From NCBI GenBank assembly GCA_013339765.2, contig CM023453.1, positions 92,039,767-92,103,766 on the forward strand: DNA of 64,000 bases, in the 5' to 3' direction. The notes below the pieces were generated by a model. That model saw nothing but the letters and a program-made list of their open reading frames with translations. It was not told the DNA's origin and did not search any database. Positions 22,165 to 33,168 of the stretch are shown piece by piece; the first letter of the stretch is position 1, and the number at the start of each line of letters is the position of its first letter. Position numbers and translations under genes: made by a program. Source of the stretch: Haemaphysalis longicornis (lineage: Eukaryota > Arthropoda > Arachnida > Ixodida > Ixodidae).

Positions 22165-23520
22165 TATGGGTAATAGAACAAGAACAAAAATATCCAAGTG
22201 TGAGGGAGAGCCGTTGGATTTTAATAAATTAAACTATATGGGAAGTCTGGCAAACACTCGTTACGATCTACACAGTAATAATGGTCTATTGCTTGATAGT
22301 GAGACGTTGTAAATCTGAAAGCGAACAGTCCACATGGTAAACTCTTCTGAAAACATTCGTCACTGCACAAGCACCAAAAGGCAGTCATGTAACCACAGCC
22401 ATCATTATAGAACACAAGAGCATTAAGCACATTTTTATTAGTTATGAATGCAATCACACCAATTCTACATGCAGGAAGGTAAACTTTATGTTCCTTCCTC
22501 CAAAAAACATACAGCTATTCTAAAGCCACTTTAATAGCTGACGAGACTTTTCACAGAAATCATAACATCGCAGACAAAATACGAGGCTATGTGAGCTCAG
22601 TTGACAGAGTCAGCTGCGGTGACGCCATTTTGATTTGCAATGATAGCACACGAATTAACGGCGTACCAAGCATAAAACGATCCGCGCATGCGCATTTTTT
22701 GCAATGCATAAAAAATACGTGGAATAAGTTGTTTCTACGTTGTCACAAACTTTACAACTTTCTGCAATAACGTGCTTCAAAGGCCAGAAAAGCTACTGGC
22801 CTAACGTTTAGCTGCGTTTTTTATATCTTTTAAAAATACGAAAGAGTACAACCAACCACATAGCAGAATGAAACACTTGCTTTACAACACCGCCGCATTC
22901 GGCGTGGAAGAGTATTCGCGTTCGCTCATTCTGCTTTTCTTGTAAAACTGTTTAGTTTTAGATGATTATGTACGGATATTTTGTCATTCGCACGTTTCTC
23001 CAATAATGCTTTAATCATGTCTATTTGTTTCAGTACTGGAACAAAAGAAACGCAACATTTTTGCTCCGTCCATGCCACGTCTGGCCAAAGCAACTCGCGT
23101 AAAGCCGAGGCGAAACAGTAACAAACGATACCTTGCGTTCCCTTCAGTGATATTTCACGAAACATCTAATAACGCCTAAAGCTGCACGAGCGGCCGTATG
23201 CGACCAAAAAGAACTCCGCACACTGCGCACAGTTCGGCACGGTGGCAGGCCAGACAAAAACCAAAATTGGATACCAGCTTGCGAGAAACATAAAAACGCT
23301 TGCAACTAGTTCCCACAGCTATTGTGGTGAATATGGCGCTAATTTTTCGTCATGTAGTTGCGTTACTCAGTCACATTTCACCATCACACCAGCAAGAGAT
23401 GCAGCCTCGATGTTGGCAGCTCGAGCTCGGTGATGATATTGCGCCTACAAACAGCCAACCACGATTTACTGACCTCAAAAGCGCGACCAATCACGACACA
23501 CTCGAACTACGAAAAAATGA
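22165..23520. repeat. Old segmental duplicate, copy B (paralogue of 1790-3210)
   Basis: Collinear with copy A from GAACAAGAACAAAAATATC (22168; A: 1788) to the ACAGCCAACCACGATTTACT segment (23449; A: 3126). The tandem array that abuts copy A is absent on the corresponding side here, so one boundary of the duplication lies near 1780. No open frame is conserved between copies. Confidence 0.75.
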
Positions 23521-23744
23521 CTTCTTGGTGTTCTTGATGCAATACAGCACATTCGCATCGCCAATCACAGACATCACTTTTAAATGCAGAGCATTTCTTT
23601 AACTCACATGTAGCGTCCGCCGTCCGTCCGCAACAGCTCAGCGCGCAGGTGCGCCCTCTCCCCCACTCCTCCTCTCCCGCATCACGCTACCCTCCTCACT
23701 CTCAACAACAGGTCCGCCCCCCCCCCCCTACACTATATAAAAAA
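23521..23744. other. No gene; AAATGCAGAGCATTT motif and C-rich tract
   Basis: The near-palindrome AAATGCAGAGCATTT occurs at 23582-23596. A C9 run precedes the text CTACACTATATAAAAAAATA (about 23729-23748), which also occurs inverted near 29337. Confidence 0.5.
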
Positions 23745-23884
23745 ATAATAGTTATCGGCGCCTGGTTTCGATCCCACGACCCTGTGGGCGGAACGTGAGG
23801 CACATGGTGCTCTTCCCACTGCGCCACAAAAGCGACACAGAATCAAAGGGTACGAACGCGCCTTATATCCTTGACTCATTCAAA
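23745..23884 (-). mobile_element. tRNA-derived SINE, minus orientation
   Basis: Read on the minus strand, GTGGCGCAGTGGGAAGAGCA (A box region) and GGGATCGAAACC (B box) are spaced as in a tRNA promoter, about 50 bp apart. The sequence is preceded by GAATGAGTCAAGGATATAAG, the same leader as the copy at 28699-28860. It is a pol III type retroposon rather than a functional tRNA, because the stems do not close. Confidence 0.75.
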
Positions 23885-24047
23885 CTACGTCAAGAAGCTG
23901 CTGATACACGGCAGCAGTTGCATCGATCTCGTCTTCACCAGTTGCTGCAACGCACGACCACTGCTTAAAGACCCCTTAACAGTACACTTTAGCGACCACG
24001 AAGCCGTCGTTCTCAGCGTCCAATACAACGACAACAGCAACAAATAA
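23876..24047 (+). pseudogene. Endonuclease (EEP) C-terminal fragment of a non-LTR element
   Basis: A 56-codon frame ends in TAA and reads LIHGSSCIDLVFTS and later PLTVHFSDHEAVVLSVQ. The xIDLVFTS and SDHxAV motifs are the last catalytic blocks of exonuclease-endonuclease-phosphatase domains (the His is the catalytic one). The upstream part of the domain is missing, replaced by the SINE leader. Only a remnant. Confidence 0.65.
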
Positions 24048-24109
24048 ATAAATAACGACTTACAACAACCTAGTCCTTGCCTTCACTTCTTGCGTAACAA
24101 AAAAAAAAG

Positions 24110-24339
24110 AAAAATTGGGCCATCTCTCCACGAGGGGGGACTCGAGTCGCAAAATCACGAAAGTAATAATTAATATATGAAATAAATAATAATAATTAAT
24201 AGTAATAAGCAATAATAGTTAACACATTCACTACCACCTCACCACCGCCCCCCAAACACTAACGTTAACGCAATACACCCACCCCCTACGCGACGCATTT
24301 ACTCGAGTCCCCCTCGTGGGGAGATGGGCCCAATTTTTT
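24110..24339. mobile_element. 230-bp MITE with ~38-bp terminal inverted repeats
   Basis: AAAAATTGGGCCATCTCTCC, ACGAGGGGGGACTCGAGT at the left pairs with ACTCGAGTCCCCCTCGTGGG, GAGATGGGCCCAATTTTTT at the right, with a few mismatches. The interior is AT-rich with AATAAT tracts and has no coding potential. I could not define the target duplication because the flanks are A/T runs. Confidence 0.8.
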
Positions 24340-24811
24340 GATCTTGGTAAGCTCGTTAAAGCTGGACGATACAACTGCATGGTACCACATTTTGCAACCT
24401 TGGGAGCAAGCACTGCTTGCTTGAAGGGTGCGCCAGTTTTTCCAAGAAGTAGGCGCTTGTTTTCATTGTTATTTCCGCCTAAAGCGTCCGGTTGCAGCCT
24501 AAACCGCGTCGGGTTCAATACGAGCGGCGCGCGATAGGAGCGAAACATAGCAGCAGCAACGACACAGCCGATAAAGGCGCTACCCTTGAGACGGCGGCAG
24601 GATATTTCAGGCTTGCATTACGCGGGGTGACGCAATTACCGCGTGCCCGTCACATCCACGGGGGTGTGGCAGCGTCGCCCGACGAGGGCAGGTTCTTGTT
24701 TTGCGCCGGGGCACTCCCTTTCTACTTGCCTGCTTCCGTACGCAGCTCAGTGGTTTGCGTGTAGGCAACGCCCTTGTCTGTCTTTGGACAGCGGAGCTGT
24801 ATTACCGGGCA
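24340..24811. other. No gene seen
   Basis: GC-moderate DNA between two MITEs. Short frames have no recognisable domain. Confidence 0.35.
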
Positions 24812-25271
24812 TTAAAGGGACCCTTCAAACACCGCTTTCGATAAGCGCTTTCACTCTTTCCTTCGCGTCTGGAACCGCTGCGAAAGCTATAGTTATTGCC
24901 AGTACAGAGCGGCACTGCGTGATTTTCTCGTCGCAACAGATACACCTTTCATTTCTGCTTTGTTTTTGTAGCTTTTTTTTTCAAGTTGCTATCGAAAAGC
25001 GTTCATTGCTGCAACTGGAAAAAAAAACGGCCAACAGCCGCTGCATGGGCTTAGTGACGTAATTCAGGCTGTCGAAGAACGTCAAAACCGGGAAAGAGAG
25101 AAAATCTTTCGAGTGAGTTTAATAGTTATCTGAATGGTATAGAGCAGTAATTTTTGGCTGAGGTACTTTGCGACCCCCCTAATCTAAGTGCTGGATGTGT
25201 TGGGTGACTACGTTCTACAAGCATTTAGGATTCCAAAAAAAGTTAAAATAACGGTTGCAGGGTCCCTTTAA
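24812..25271. mobile_element. MITE family B, copy 1 (460 bp)
   Basis: TTAAAGGGACCCT at the left and AGGGTCCCTTTAA at the right are exact inverted ends that include TTAA. The interior has no open frame of note. A second copy in inverse orientation lies at 25521-26930, interrupted by another element, and an end fragment lies at 29420-29556. Ends with TTAA are compatible with either a TTAA (piggyBac type) or TA (Tc1/mariner type) target duplication. Confidence 0.8.
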
Positions 25272-25520
25272 GTTGTCGAACACGAACAGAAATCCTCCAA
25301 TTGGATAGAAAAAAACGCGTCTCCCTCGCGTTCTGAAACCAGTGGCTATCAGGTTGAGCTATGATCGCATTCTGGGAGCAGAGAATTATTTCTTTTTGGT
25401 TATTCGTAGCATTGGCTTTTTACTTCACGTTAGCGTTCGTTCGTACGCTCACTCCCTCGCATAGGCATCACTGCCGCAACTGAGCCGCTCTGAGCCGTTT
25501 TAAGGTAATAGCGTAGATGT

Positions 25521-26930
25521 TTAAAGGCACCCTGCAACACTGTTTTCAACGTTTTTCGAAATCTTAAATGCTTACAGAATGTAGTCCCCAACACACTCAG
25601 TACGTAGATTAGGGGGTCACAAAGTACCCCAGCCAAAAGTTACTGCTTTATGCTCATTAGATAACTTGGAAACTCGCTCAACAGATTTTTTCCTCTTTCC
25701 CGGTCTTGACGTCCTTCGACGGCTGGAATTACGTCATTAAAGGAGCCATGAAGAGAAAATGCAAGTTGGTTTTATTCGAAAGATTTCGTGTTTTATAGTG
25801 CCCCCAGCGCTTGTCCGGATACAAACAGTGCTTTGTTCACTGAGAAATTAAGCAATTTAGGTTAAAATTTTGATTTTCCCGCTCAATCGTGCGTTTTCGT
25901 GGTCCCAAATGACATCACAGGAACCGACCGCTCTGCAGCCTAGAGTACCTTCATTCACGCATCCGCCGTACAGGGTAGAGACACGTATACGCTGGCGCCG
26001 CCATTTTCGGTTGCTCGCTCGCCGCCGAAGCAAGTCATTGTGTCAAAACCGCGCTAAAATTATCGCCGCAACGCGGTTTACTGAAGAAGTTTGAATCATA
26101 TTGTCTGTTTCGCGTTGCTAGGTCTCGTGGGAAACGAAAAGAATAACGCGTTGAGCCCGTTGGCCCAATTGCGGCGGCACGGGACCGTTCAAAGGTTGTC
26201 CCACCCTGTACAGCGGTGTTGGTTTGTTCCCGCGTTTCTTTACGTTCCGTAACCTAGATGGCGGCACCATACCGTGGCAAGCGTTTGGTTTGTTTTTTCC
26301 CGCATTTAAACCTGGCTTGTTTTTGTTCTGGGAGAAAATATTCGTTCCCTGAAACAGTGCTCGCTCGACGAATGGGGTCACGTGAGACACCGTTGCTTGC
26401 GTCAATCGGCCAGTGTCGTCTGAGACAACCCCAAGCCCCGTAGTGCTGTGCAGCTAAACCAAGCATGCTGTGCGCAGTACGAACAGCAGAACGCATCAGT
26501 ACTTCTATGTTTACATGTGCTTTCGTAACTTCCACTGTTTGTCCCATCATTCTTATTGCTTTGTAAAGAATGTGCCCTAAATTTAAGCGCAAATCGCTCG
26601 TTTGTCTAGTCTGTAAGCTCTACCTAATTTGCGTCTGCTTCTGCCAGCCTCCGCGAATCGCAGAGCTTAGCTCATGTGACATCATAGGTTCTGTTGCGGG
26701 AAATGAGCTGGTGGGGTCGCATGACCATTCCCGTTTTTCCTAATTATGTAGCTTTATTGAGCGAAGTTTACGTTAAAAGTGGTGTCAGATGATTTCTAAC
26801 GAGACAATCTTTTGAATGAACCAAACTTGTGTTTTCTCTTCATGGCTCCTTTAAGGCCGTGTAGCGGCTGTTGGCCTGTTGTCATTCAGCTGCAGCAATG
26901 AACGCTTTTAATAAAGCAACAAAAATAAAG
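25521..26930. mobile_element. MITE family B, copy 2, inverted and split by an insertion
   Basis: 25521-25736 is the reverse complement of the right half of copy 1: GTAGTCCCCAACACACTCAG here, and TGGCTGAGGTACTTTGCGAC in copy 1 answered by GTCACAAAGTACCCCAGCCA here. The match resumes at 26855-26930 (GTAGCGGCTGTTGGCC, GCTGCAGCAATGAACGCTTT). The break at ACGTCA/TTAA corresponds to uninterrupted ACGTCACTAAG in copy 1 (reverse complement). Confidence 0.8.
25741..26850. mobile_element. 1.1-kb element C nested in MITE B2
   Basis: The ends are AGGAGCCATGAAGAGAAAA and its inverse TTTTCTCTTCATGGCTCCT, with similarity continuing to about 45 bp. It is flanked on both sides by TTAA (25737-25740 and 26851-26854). 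The empty site is visible in B1. No transposase-like frame is present inside, so it is non-autonomous. The TIR could also start AAGGAGCC with TA duplicated. Confidence 0.85.
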
Positions 26931-28284
26931 TCACAAATAAGACGAGTTGGCGTAGTGTTTAGCAGCCCCGAAGAAAAAGTGACGCCAGCCGCGGCCGCTG
27001 CGTAGACGACAAGGCGACGTTTGCCGAATGGGCGCTCTACGCGCAGCCTTTGGTGACGCATGTCCACTGGTGTTTTACTGCCAGTACGAGCACTCGTATA
27101 GGCTTGATGGCGACGTGTTGAGGACTGGTTCGGGTGCAGCCTCGTTGCGCGGGTTCGAAGCACCCAAGTCCCGGAACGTCGATGATGGGCCCAAAACAGT
27201 ATCGCCGTTGACAGCGCGTGTGCAAAGACAGATGAAGTATTGACGATTTACCACCTAGTTTCTCGCCCAGACTTCATGTTGTCCTAGCGACTATTCATAA
27301 AGCCACCGCCAAGAGATATGATGGTGGGATATATTTTCCGTCCTTTCCTTTTTGTTGAAATCGCAATCGTCGCTATGGAATCGCCCATCACGCTAACCTG
27401 CGTACCAGCGCTTAATACCAATGGCTCACATTTTTTATATTTGTAACAAAAACGAAAAATCGTACAACAGGCACATAAATACTACCAATGAATTAGATTA
27501 TTTGGTCACCCTGAATAATTTGTTAGCTGTCACTTTATCGAATGTGGTAGCAACACTTTTGTTAAAAGTAAGCTTTCGTTAACGCTCAGTCGCTGCATTA
27601 TTGCTCTGACCACTGCAATTCTTTTTGCGATAGCTATACCGGATGTGTGCATTACAATCAGTATGTCATCGTACCGCCTGACCCCCGGCCATCGTTCCGT
27701 GTGCTACATTGCGGGAATCTCATAACAGATTATGTTGTTACAAATAACAGATTATGCTGTTACAAAATGAAAGGGAAATTCGACGCGCGGAGCATGAGAT
27801 GGGACGTTTTTGTGCAGTCGCTCTTTAATTCGTCCACAGCAGTACTCCCCTCCAGAACGAGTAGCAGTAGAAGTAATGTAGCGACTTGGGCAGTCAGCAC
27901 AAGTGCACCTTCGAAAAATACCGGGCTACTCTGTTGAGCAGGTTCCATCAGCCCTTGGTCCCCTGCTCATCGTTTCGAAGCCGAATTTGTTTGTGGAAAG
28001 ACCGCGACGGAGGTCGTGCACGTGCTCCACAATGTCGGCCCGTAATGGTGCAGCTACGGCCTGAACAAAAGAAACATCCCCCTCGCGAGGGGCACGATCA
28101 AATGCAGAGCATTTCCGCGGGGGGCGCGCCTGCAAGTCGTATGGATTACGTATTGGTTGTTGTTGTAATTGTTGTCTTCCAGCGTAGACATTGTCGATGA
28201 AGTCGATGGTGAAACGTGAAACGTGCCGTGAACCCCCTGCCGCGGCTATGACGCAACGTGGCGCGGCTATGACGCAACACAATC
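26931..28284. other. No gene seen; one AAATGCAGAGCATTT motif
   Basis: Mixed sequence without recognised coding regions. CCCTCGCGAGGGG and, 7 bp later, AAATGCAGAGCATTT lie at 28079-28114, the same pairing found near 29662-29694. Confidence 0.4.
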
Positions 28285-28362
28285 CAACACAATCCACTTT
28301 AATCCAATCCAAACCAATCCAATACAAGCCAAGCCAAGCCAAGCCAATCGAATCGAATCCAA
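28285..28362. repeat. Degenerate AATCC-type pentanucleotide tract
   Basis: Repeated CAATC/CAAGC units. A complementary GGATT/GAATT tract lies at about 53900-53980, next to a comparable unit of repeat DNA. Confidence 0.8.
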
Positions 28363-28439
28363 TGCCCCTCGCGAGAGAGTGTTATAGCGCCGAAATCGCG
28401 CCACCACACGAACGCGTGATGTTGACGTCACGATCACGC

Positions 28440-28690
28440 CACAGATGTTAGCGACCGGAGCGCGCGCGAACGACATATGTGGTTTAAGCGCGAACCGACC
28501 GCGGCGAGAGAGCGCGATGCGAGCGCCCCCACCTGTTCTTGCGCGCGAACCGACTGTTGCTCAGCGCGAACCCAACGCGGCGAGAGAGGGTGTTGCGCAC
28601 GTCCCCACCTGTTGTGCGCCCGAACCGAACGCGGCGAGAGAGGGTGTTGCGAGCGGAGAGAAGGCGAGGAGGGCGCGGGGGAGAGGGCGC
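28440..28690. repeat. Local GC-rich direct repeats
   Basis: CGCGGCGAGAGAGGGTGTTG recurs at about 28576 and 28630, with a related CGCGGCGAGAGAGCGCGATG near 28500 and the linker GCGCGAACCGAC or CCCGAACCGAAC. At least three units of roughly 55-75 bp. The frames through it are shadows of the repeat. Confidence 0.65.
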
Positions 28691-28698
28691 ACCTGTGG

Positions 28699-28860
28699 CC
28701 GACGGTTGAATGAGTCAAGGATATAAGGCGCGTTCGTAAGCTTCCATTCTGTGTCGGCTTTGTGGCGCAGTGGGTAGAGCACCGTGTACCTTGCGTTCCG
28801 GCCGCAGAGTCGTGGGATCGAAACCTGGCGCCGGTAAGTATTATTTTTTTAAGTGCGAAT
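28699..28860 (+). mobile_element. tRNA-derived SINE, plus orientation
   Basis: GAATGAGTCAAGGATATAAG leader, then TGTGGCGCAGTGGGTAGAGC (A box) and GTGGGATCGAAACCTGGCGC (B box), then a T-rich tail. It matches the copy at 23745-23884 in inverse orientation over at least 130 bp, including the leader, so the leader belongs to the element. Confidence 0.75.
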
Positions 28861-29401
28861 GCACTTCTTAAGCGAGCCTGAAGCGTCCGCCGCCGTCCGC
28901 ATTCCGCCGCCGTCCGATAGCAACAGCAGCGGGTGCGCGCGCTCCTCGTCTTCTTGGCAACGGGGGAGATGGGCGCGCGCTGCCTGGCCGCGACATGGCA
29001 CTACCACGTGGGGATTGGCAGGAATCTCCTCGTCTTCCTGGCAACGGGGAGATGGAGCGCAAGCTGCCTGGCCGCTGACATGGCACATACCACGTGGGGG
29101 ATTGGCCAGGAATCGGGCGTGAGAAGGGCTAATGCTCCGCTTAAAGGAGTACTGACACGAATTTCAAAGTGAGATCCGCTCTAGCAATCAAGTACACGAC
29201 ACACAATGGTGTGTGACATAAATGCATTTTTTCTTGTAGTGTGTGGGTGATCTCTCTTCGCGAACATTACGAACCGCGCAAATTCAACTCTGCATTCGCA
29301 CTTTCACATTCTTCCCTCGGGAAATGCGGGGATTTTTTTATATAGTGTAGGGGAGCGATGCGGACTACGGACGTCAACGCGGGTGACATCGTGAGTTACT
29401 G
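28861..29401. other. No gene; local duplication
   Basis: Two near-identical segments of about 75 bp: TCCTCGTCTTCTTGGCAACG at 28942 and TCCTCGTCTTCCTGGCAACG at 29026, each followed by GGGAGATGG, CTGCCTGGCCGC and CACGTGGG. A direct duplication with about 85-bp spacing. Confidence 0.55.
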
Positions 29402-29419
29402 AAATGCTCTGCATTTAAA

Positions 29420-29556
29420 ACAAAGCAAAAACGGAAGCGTATCTGCCGCCACGAGAAATCACGCAGTGCCACTCTGCGCTGGCGATTATAGCTTTCGCAG
29501 TGCTTCCAGACGCTAAGGAAATAGTGAAAGCGTTTATCAAAAGTGTCCCAGGGCTA
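29420..29556 (-). mobile_element. MITE family B, terminal fragment (copy 3)
   Basis: The reverse complement reads GATAAACGCTTTCACTATTT, CCTTAGCGTCTGGAAG, CACTGCGAAAGCTATAAT, matching 24840-24960 of copy 1. The terminal TTAAAGGGACCC is degraded (CCCTGGGACAC). Flanked on one side by the AAATGCTCTGCATTT motif at 29402. Confidence 0.7.
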
Positions 29557-31324
29557 CTTTCAGCTTGAGTTTGTTCCGGTGCCATGGCGTGGCGTCGCCC
29601 AGGCTTCCGCTTGGGCTTGCGCCACGTGAAGAACTCGCCAAAAAAAAATTCCCGCGCCTTCCCGCGAGGGGAACACGAGTAAATGCAGAGCATTGGGGCC
29701 TCAGTACTGATTGAAGGCAGTGTTGCTGCCATCGCTTCTTCCGTGATGCTGGAGTAGCAGACACGAGTAAACGTGGGCACGAGCGTCAACCAAGGAAGGA
29801 AGGAGCAACGCAGTGACTGAAACACGAGCGACCGCTAGCCGCTATATTTGCAGCGCGCGCAGTAGAGGGAGAGCAGTACGGGGGGGGGGGGGGAGAGCGC
29901 GCATGCGCAAGCAGCGCGCGCCCTTCCACGCCCCACCGCGCTGCTATCACGCACCTGTTACGCCGAGACCGCGACGGAGCGAACGGGCTGACTACGACGC
30001 ATGCGCGCGCCAGCTGCTGTTGAGAGAGAGGAGGGAAGGAGAGGCGCACCTGCTACGGACGCGGAACTGTTGACACCGTCCGGCGCAGGAACAGGCGAGG
30101 CTAAGAAATGCTCTGCATTTAAAAACTAAGAAAACAGTTCTTGTGCGTCCGCGCCTCAAATGGAGAGAACACGACAGCTCGCGCTACAGACGCCGATATC
30201 GCGAAGCCGGTTGCCTCGGTTTCTAACGCGTCGTGACGCGGTCCGCTCTGGGATAGATGTGAAAGTCTGCAGACAAAACGATCCGGGCCTGCCAGGGATA
30301 GAGAACTTTCATGCGAGGTGCAACAGCAGCGTCTGCGCCCAAAGGGGAAAAGGGGGCGGCCAGCTGCGCTGTTTCTCCAAGCCTTGCACTACTAGTGCAA
30401 GCTGCGCCAAATTTTTATCACTCCCATGCCGTTGTGAATAATGCTCTCGATCAGCAGAAGCGGTAGCAAGCGGTAGCAGAAACGGCAACACGTCGATGAT
30501 GCCAATGGGCTACATTCATTCTGTTTAAACTAAACACAGAAGGAGGCGTTATGCATGTACTTACGGAAGTTAAACGTCGTGCAACAAACAAAGTACCTTG
30601 ATCCACCGAGTGCTGATATCGCCTCGAACCGTAATATAACAAGGCTTGCCTTTTTCGTTTGTAAATGAACGGGAAAAATTCCGAGTACAGTCGCTCCCAG
30701 TGAACGATTTTCCACGTCAGCGTCCAGCCTGTGGGATACCGGGTGGAGAGAGGATGCGAGGACGCTCCTTGGACAGAGAATACAAGGACAGAGGATGTGA
30801 AGACGAGGAGCCAGCCTGCTGGAGGCAGTTTTCGAGCAGTGAGGAAGAGAGAAAGAGAGAGAATGAGTAGAGGATCACGTGGTGGGGGGACCATCTTTAT
30901 CGTCCACCCACCAGGGTTGATGGGGTACGTGTGAGGTGTGTTGGGACACATTGTCTTCGTGATGTATCAGGCATGACGCGAGTTGACAGAAAAGGTACCG
31001 TAAAGACCATCTGCGCCTATTTTAACGCAGCTGCAGGACCCATTGTTATTCGGATTTGACCCTCAAAGACACCAAAAGAACTACTCAAGGTACAACCGGC
31101 TCACGAATATAACTCAGGGATTCTGATCAGTGCGCGATCAGTTACAATATTTACATGTATACACAGTGCTGAAATGAACAGCGAACAATTTACGACAGCC
31201 TTATTAAAGCAATAATGACTCAGTATGAAGTATGAAGTATAATAATGGCAGACACGCAGTTAGCCAAGAGGCGAAGCAACATGCAAACAATTTTACCCAG
31301 AAACATTATTCAGCGTACCCAATT
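29557..31324. other. No gene seen; two AAATGCAGAGCATT motifs
   Basis: The motif occurs at 29681 (preceded by CCCGCGAGGGGAACACGAGT) and inverted at 30106. A G14 run lies at 29880. Several 60-170-codon frames are present on both strands; none has a recognisable domain. Confidence 0.4.
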
Positions 31325-31548
31325 TCGATTAAAAAAAATCACGCATCTCCACGCCATGAACGATGCCGAGGGTGTGAAGCACTGGGACGCAAGTTGTTTA
31401 TTGCCTGTGTGATGAGCGTCATCGTCCGTGCGTGCTGATTCACTGAGTTTTAAATAATTTTGAGGTGCAGTAAAGGTGGAATTCGCGCCCCAGTACTTCG
31501 CACCTTCGGCATCGTTCATGGCGTGGAGATGTGGGATTTTTTTTTGCA
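31325..31548. mobile_element. Foldback/MITE element with ~60-bp inverted arms
   Basis: The left arm (AAAAAAATCACGCATCTCCA, CGCCATGAACGATGCCGAGG, GTGTGAAGCACTGGG) and the right arm (CCCCAGTACTTCGCACCTTC, GGCATCGTTCATGGCGTGGA, GATGTGGGATTTTTTTTT) are inverse repeats. One further arm occurs alone at about 54070-54125 (CCCAGTGCTTCGCCC, CGTGGAGATGCGTGAATTTT). Confidence 0.75.
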
Positions 31549-31589
31549 TTTTGTACCCTGTTAGGTGGCTTGACTCAAATATTTTTCGA

Positions 31590-31860
31590 TTATAATGCTG
31601 TGCGCACGGAGGCCAACTGACATTGTGAGGGCGCTGTACACTTCAGTACCTATTTTCTACTCAAATTTTCGTCTGGCAGCGTAGTCTAGTGGTAGCGTGT
31701 TGGATTCCTTGCGTGTTGTTCCGGGAGTGGGTGGTTCGAATCTTGCTGGTTCTCTCTTTTTTCTGCGACTCCCTTTCAGCCGTTCGTCTATAATGCTGTG
31801 TGCATGGACGCCAACGGACGGACATTGCGAGATGCTAAGGTGCTTCGCACCTAAAAAACC
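31590..31860 (+). mobile_element. tRNA-derived SINE with flanking direct repeat
   Basis: GGCAGCGTAGTCTAGTGGTA (A box) at 31675 and GGTGGTTCGAATCTTGCTGG (B box) at 31730 mark a tRNA-like head. The body segment TATAATGCTGTGTGCATGGA, CGCCAACGGACGGACATTGC at 31789 also occurs at 31590 (TATAATGCTGTGCGCACGGA, GGCCAACTGACATTG). This suggests two overlapping SINE insertions or a dimer. Confidence 0.65.
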
Positions 31861-32269
31861 CAGGATTGCAGAAGCACACGATACAGTTTCGATATGTTTC
31901 GGTGTGCTTCATGAAATTAGAAAGAGCTTCCTGTTACACATCTTCCAAAGAAAATCTCACAGCACACCAGCCTCATTAGGATTCCTCTCTATAGGCCTAT
32001 AGAGCGAGCATCTGGACATGCTTTTTTAAAAATGCTTCGTCAATCATTTCTCCCCGCGAAATCGTGACTTTTGGACGAAGTCACTGATTTCAGACTGAGG
32101 GGCAGTCCGAACACTCGTGCAACTGTCTAAATTTTATCGAAGTCAATTGCACTAAAATAACTCGGTAAATCGTATATGCCAAAATGTAAAGCTGGCAAAA
32201 CACGGAAGAAACCGGGATAATCATGCAGAGGCCGTTACCAACTCAGCCCGGCACACTGAACAACGTGAG
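31861..32269. other. No gene seen
   Basis: No recognisable coding or repeat signature apart from the tail of the preceding SINE. Confidence 0.35.
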
Positions 32270-32680
32270 GAACCTTAAGAAATGAACGTTGTGCCCAGGC
32301 AAGAAAGAAAATAACATGCCTGTCATTAGACGCTTCCACGCACCCGCATGTTCCACGCTAGGGCGAAAATACATACAAATTATATACATGACGCTCATGA
32401 AGGCAAACGGTTTCCCACAACAGACACAAAGTAGCCGTTTTGTATAACCTCTCCCACACTCGTGCACATGCTCAACGAACACTATTAAAACGTCACTAAC
32501 ATGAAAAGTGACAAATCTGCGTCTAAAAGTGCGCGCGTTCCAGTACACAACACACGCAACTATCTGCGGAGCCGAACGAAAACAATGATGTATCAATCGC
32601 TGATGTACCAGATAACAACAGTCAACAAAATAATGTAACACCTGGCTGCTAGCATGAGCAGGCGTTGTGAGTAGGTGGCC
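32270..32680. repeat. 3'-flank block of TRAF-like copy 2, shared with copy 3
   Basis: AAAACGTCACTAACATGAAA, AGTGACAAATCTGCGTCTAA and GTTCCAGTACACAACACACG at 32486-32555 align with 43326-43397 (AAAACGCCACTAAAAAAGTC, CACAAATCTGCATCAAAGCG, ATTCCAGGACACGACACACG). In both places the block lies downstream of a TRAF-like gene on the minus strand, so it belongs to the duplicated unit. Confidence 0.6.
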
Positions 32681-32700
32681 TTACAGTAATCCAACACTGA

Positions 32701-32850
32701 GTAAGGCCGGGTTCAGGCTGTTGCTGCAACAGTCGTAATAACTTTAAAGAATGACGCCATTCAACGTCTCAACCGAACTGCGTGACACGCCGTTTTTTTT
32801 ACGTCCATAGGTCACTATATGGCTTTTGCGTCGGTAGTCGGAGCATAGCC
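32701..32850 (+). repeat. Dispersed repeat G, copy 1
   Basis: GGCCGGGTTCAGGCTGTTGC, TCGTAATAACTTTAAAGAAT, CTGCGTGACACGCCG and TATGGCTTTTGCGTCGGTAG are found in inverse orientation at 55540-55695. About 150 bp, ungapped for long stretches. The boundary sequence suggests a MITE or SINE body, but I see no terminal repeats. Confidence 0.75.
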
Positions 32851-33168
32851 TTAGGCGTAAGGTGGTTATCATGAGATAGAGAATAAACATATTTAAATGC
32901 GAGCTCGAGTAGTTTTTTCGGGCAGCACTTTTTGCTTCACGACGTTGAGAGAGCAGCCAAACAAGCGAGTATCCACAATTTTTAACACATCGAGGGTCAT
33001 GGTCTTCGAGAAGAAGACTTGTTGAACATGGGCCTGCATTTCAAGTGTCAGCTTAGGATTGGAAAACAGTTGGGCGCCAAATGTTTTTTTTTTCACCCCC
33101 CCCCCCCAAAAAAAAAAAGAGGAATACAAGGAACGATTGTGGCATGTAGTATCAGAACACGCGGTCCT

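Noticed and set aside
28753..28831. A functional tRNA gene
   Set aside because: A and B boxes are present, but acceptor and anticodon stems do not pair. The sequence is embedded in a repeat seen elsewhere in the window.
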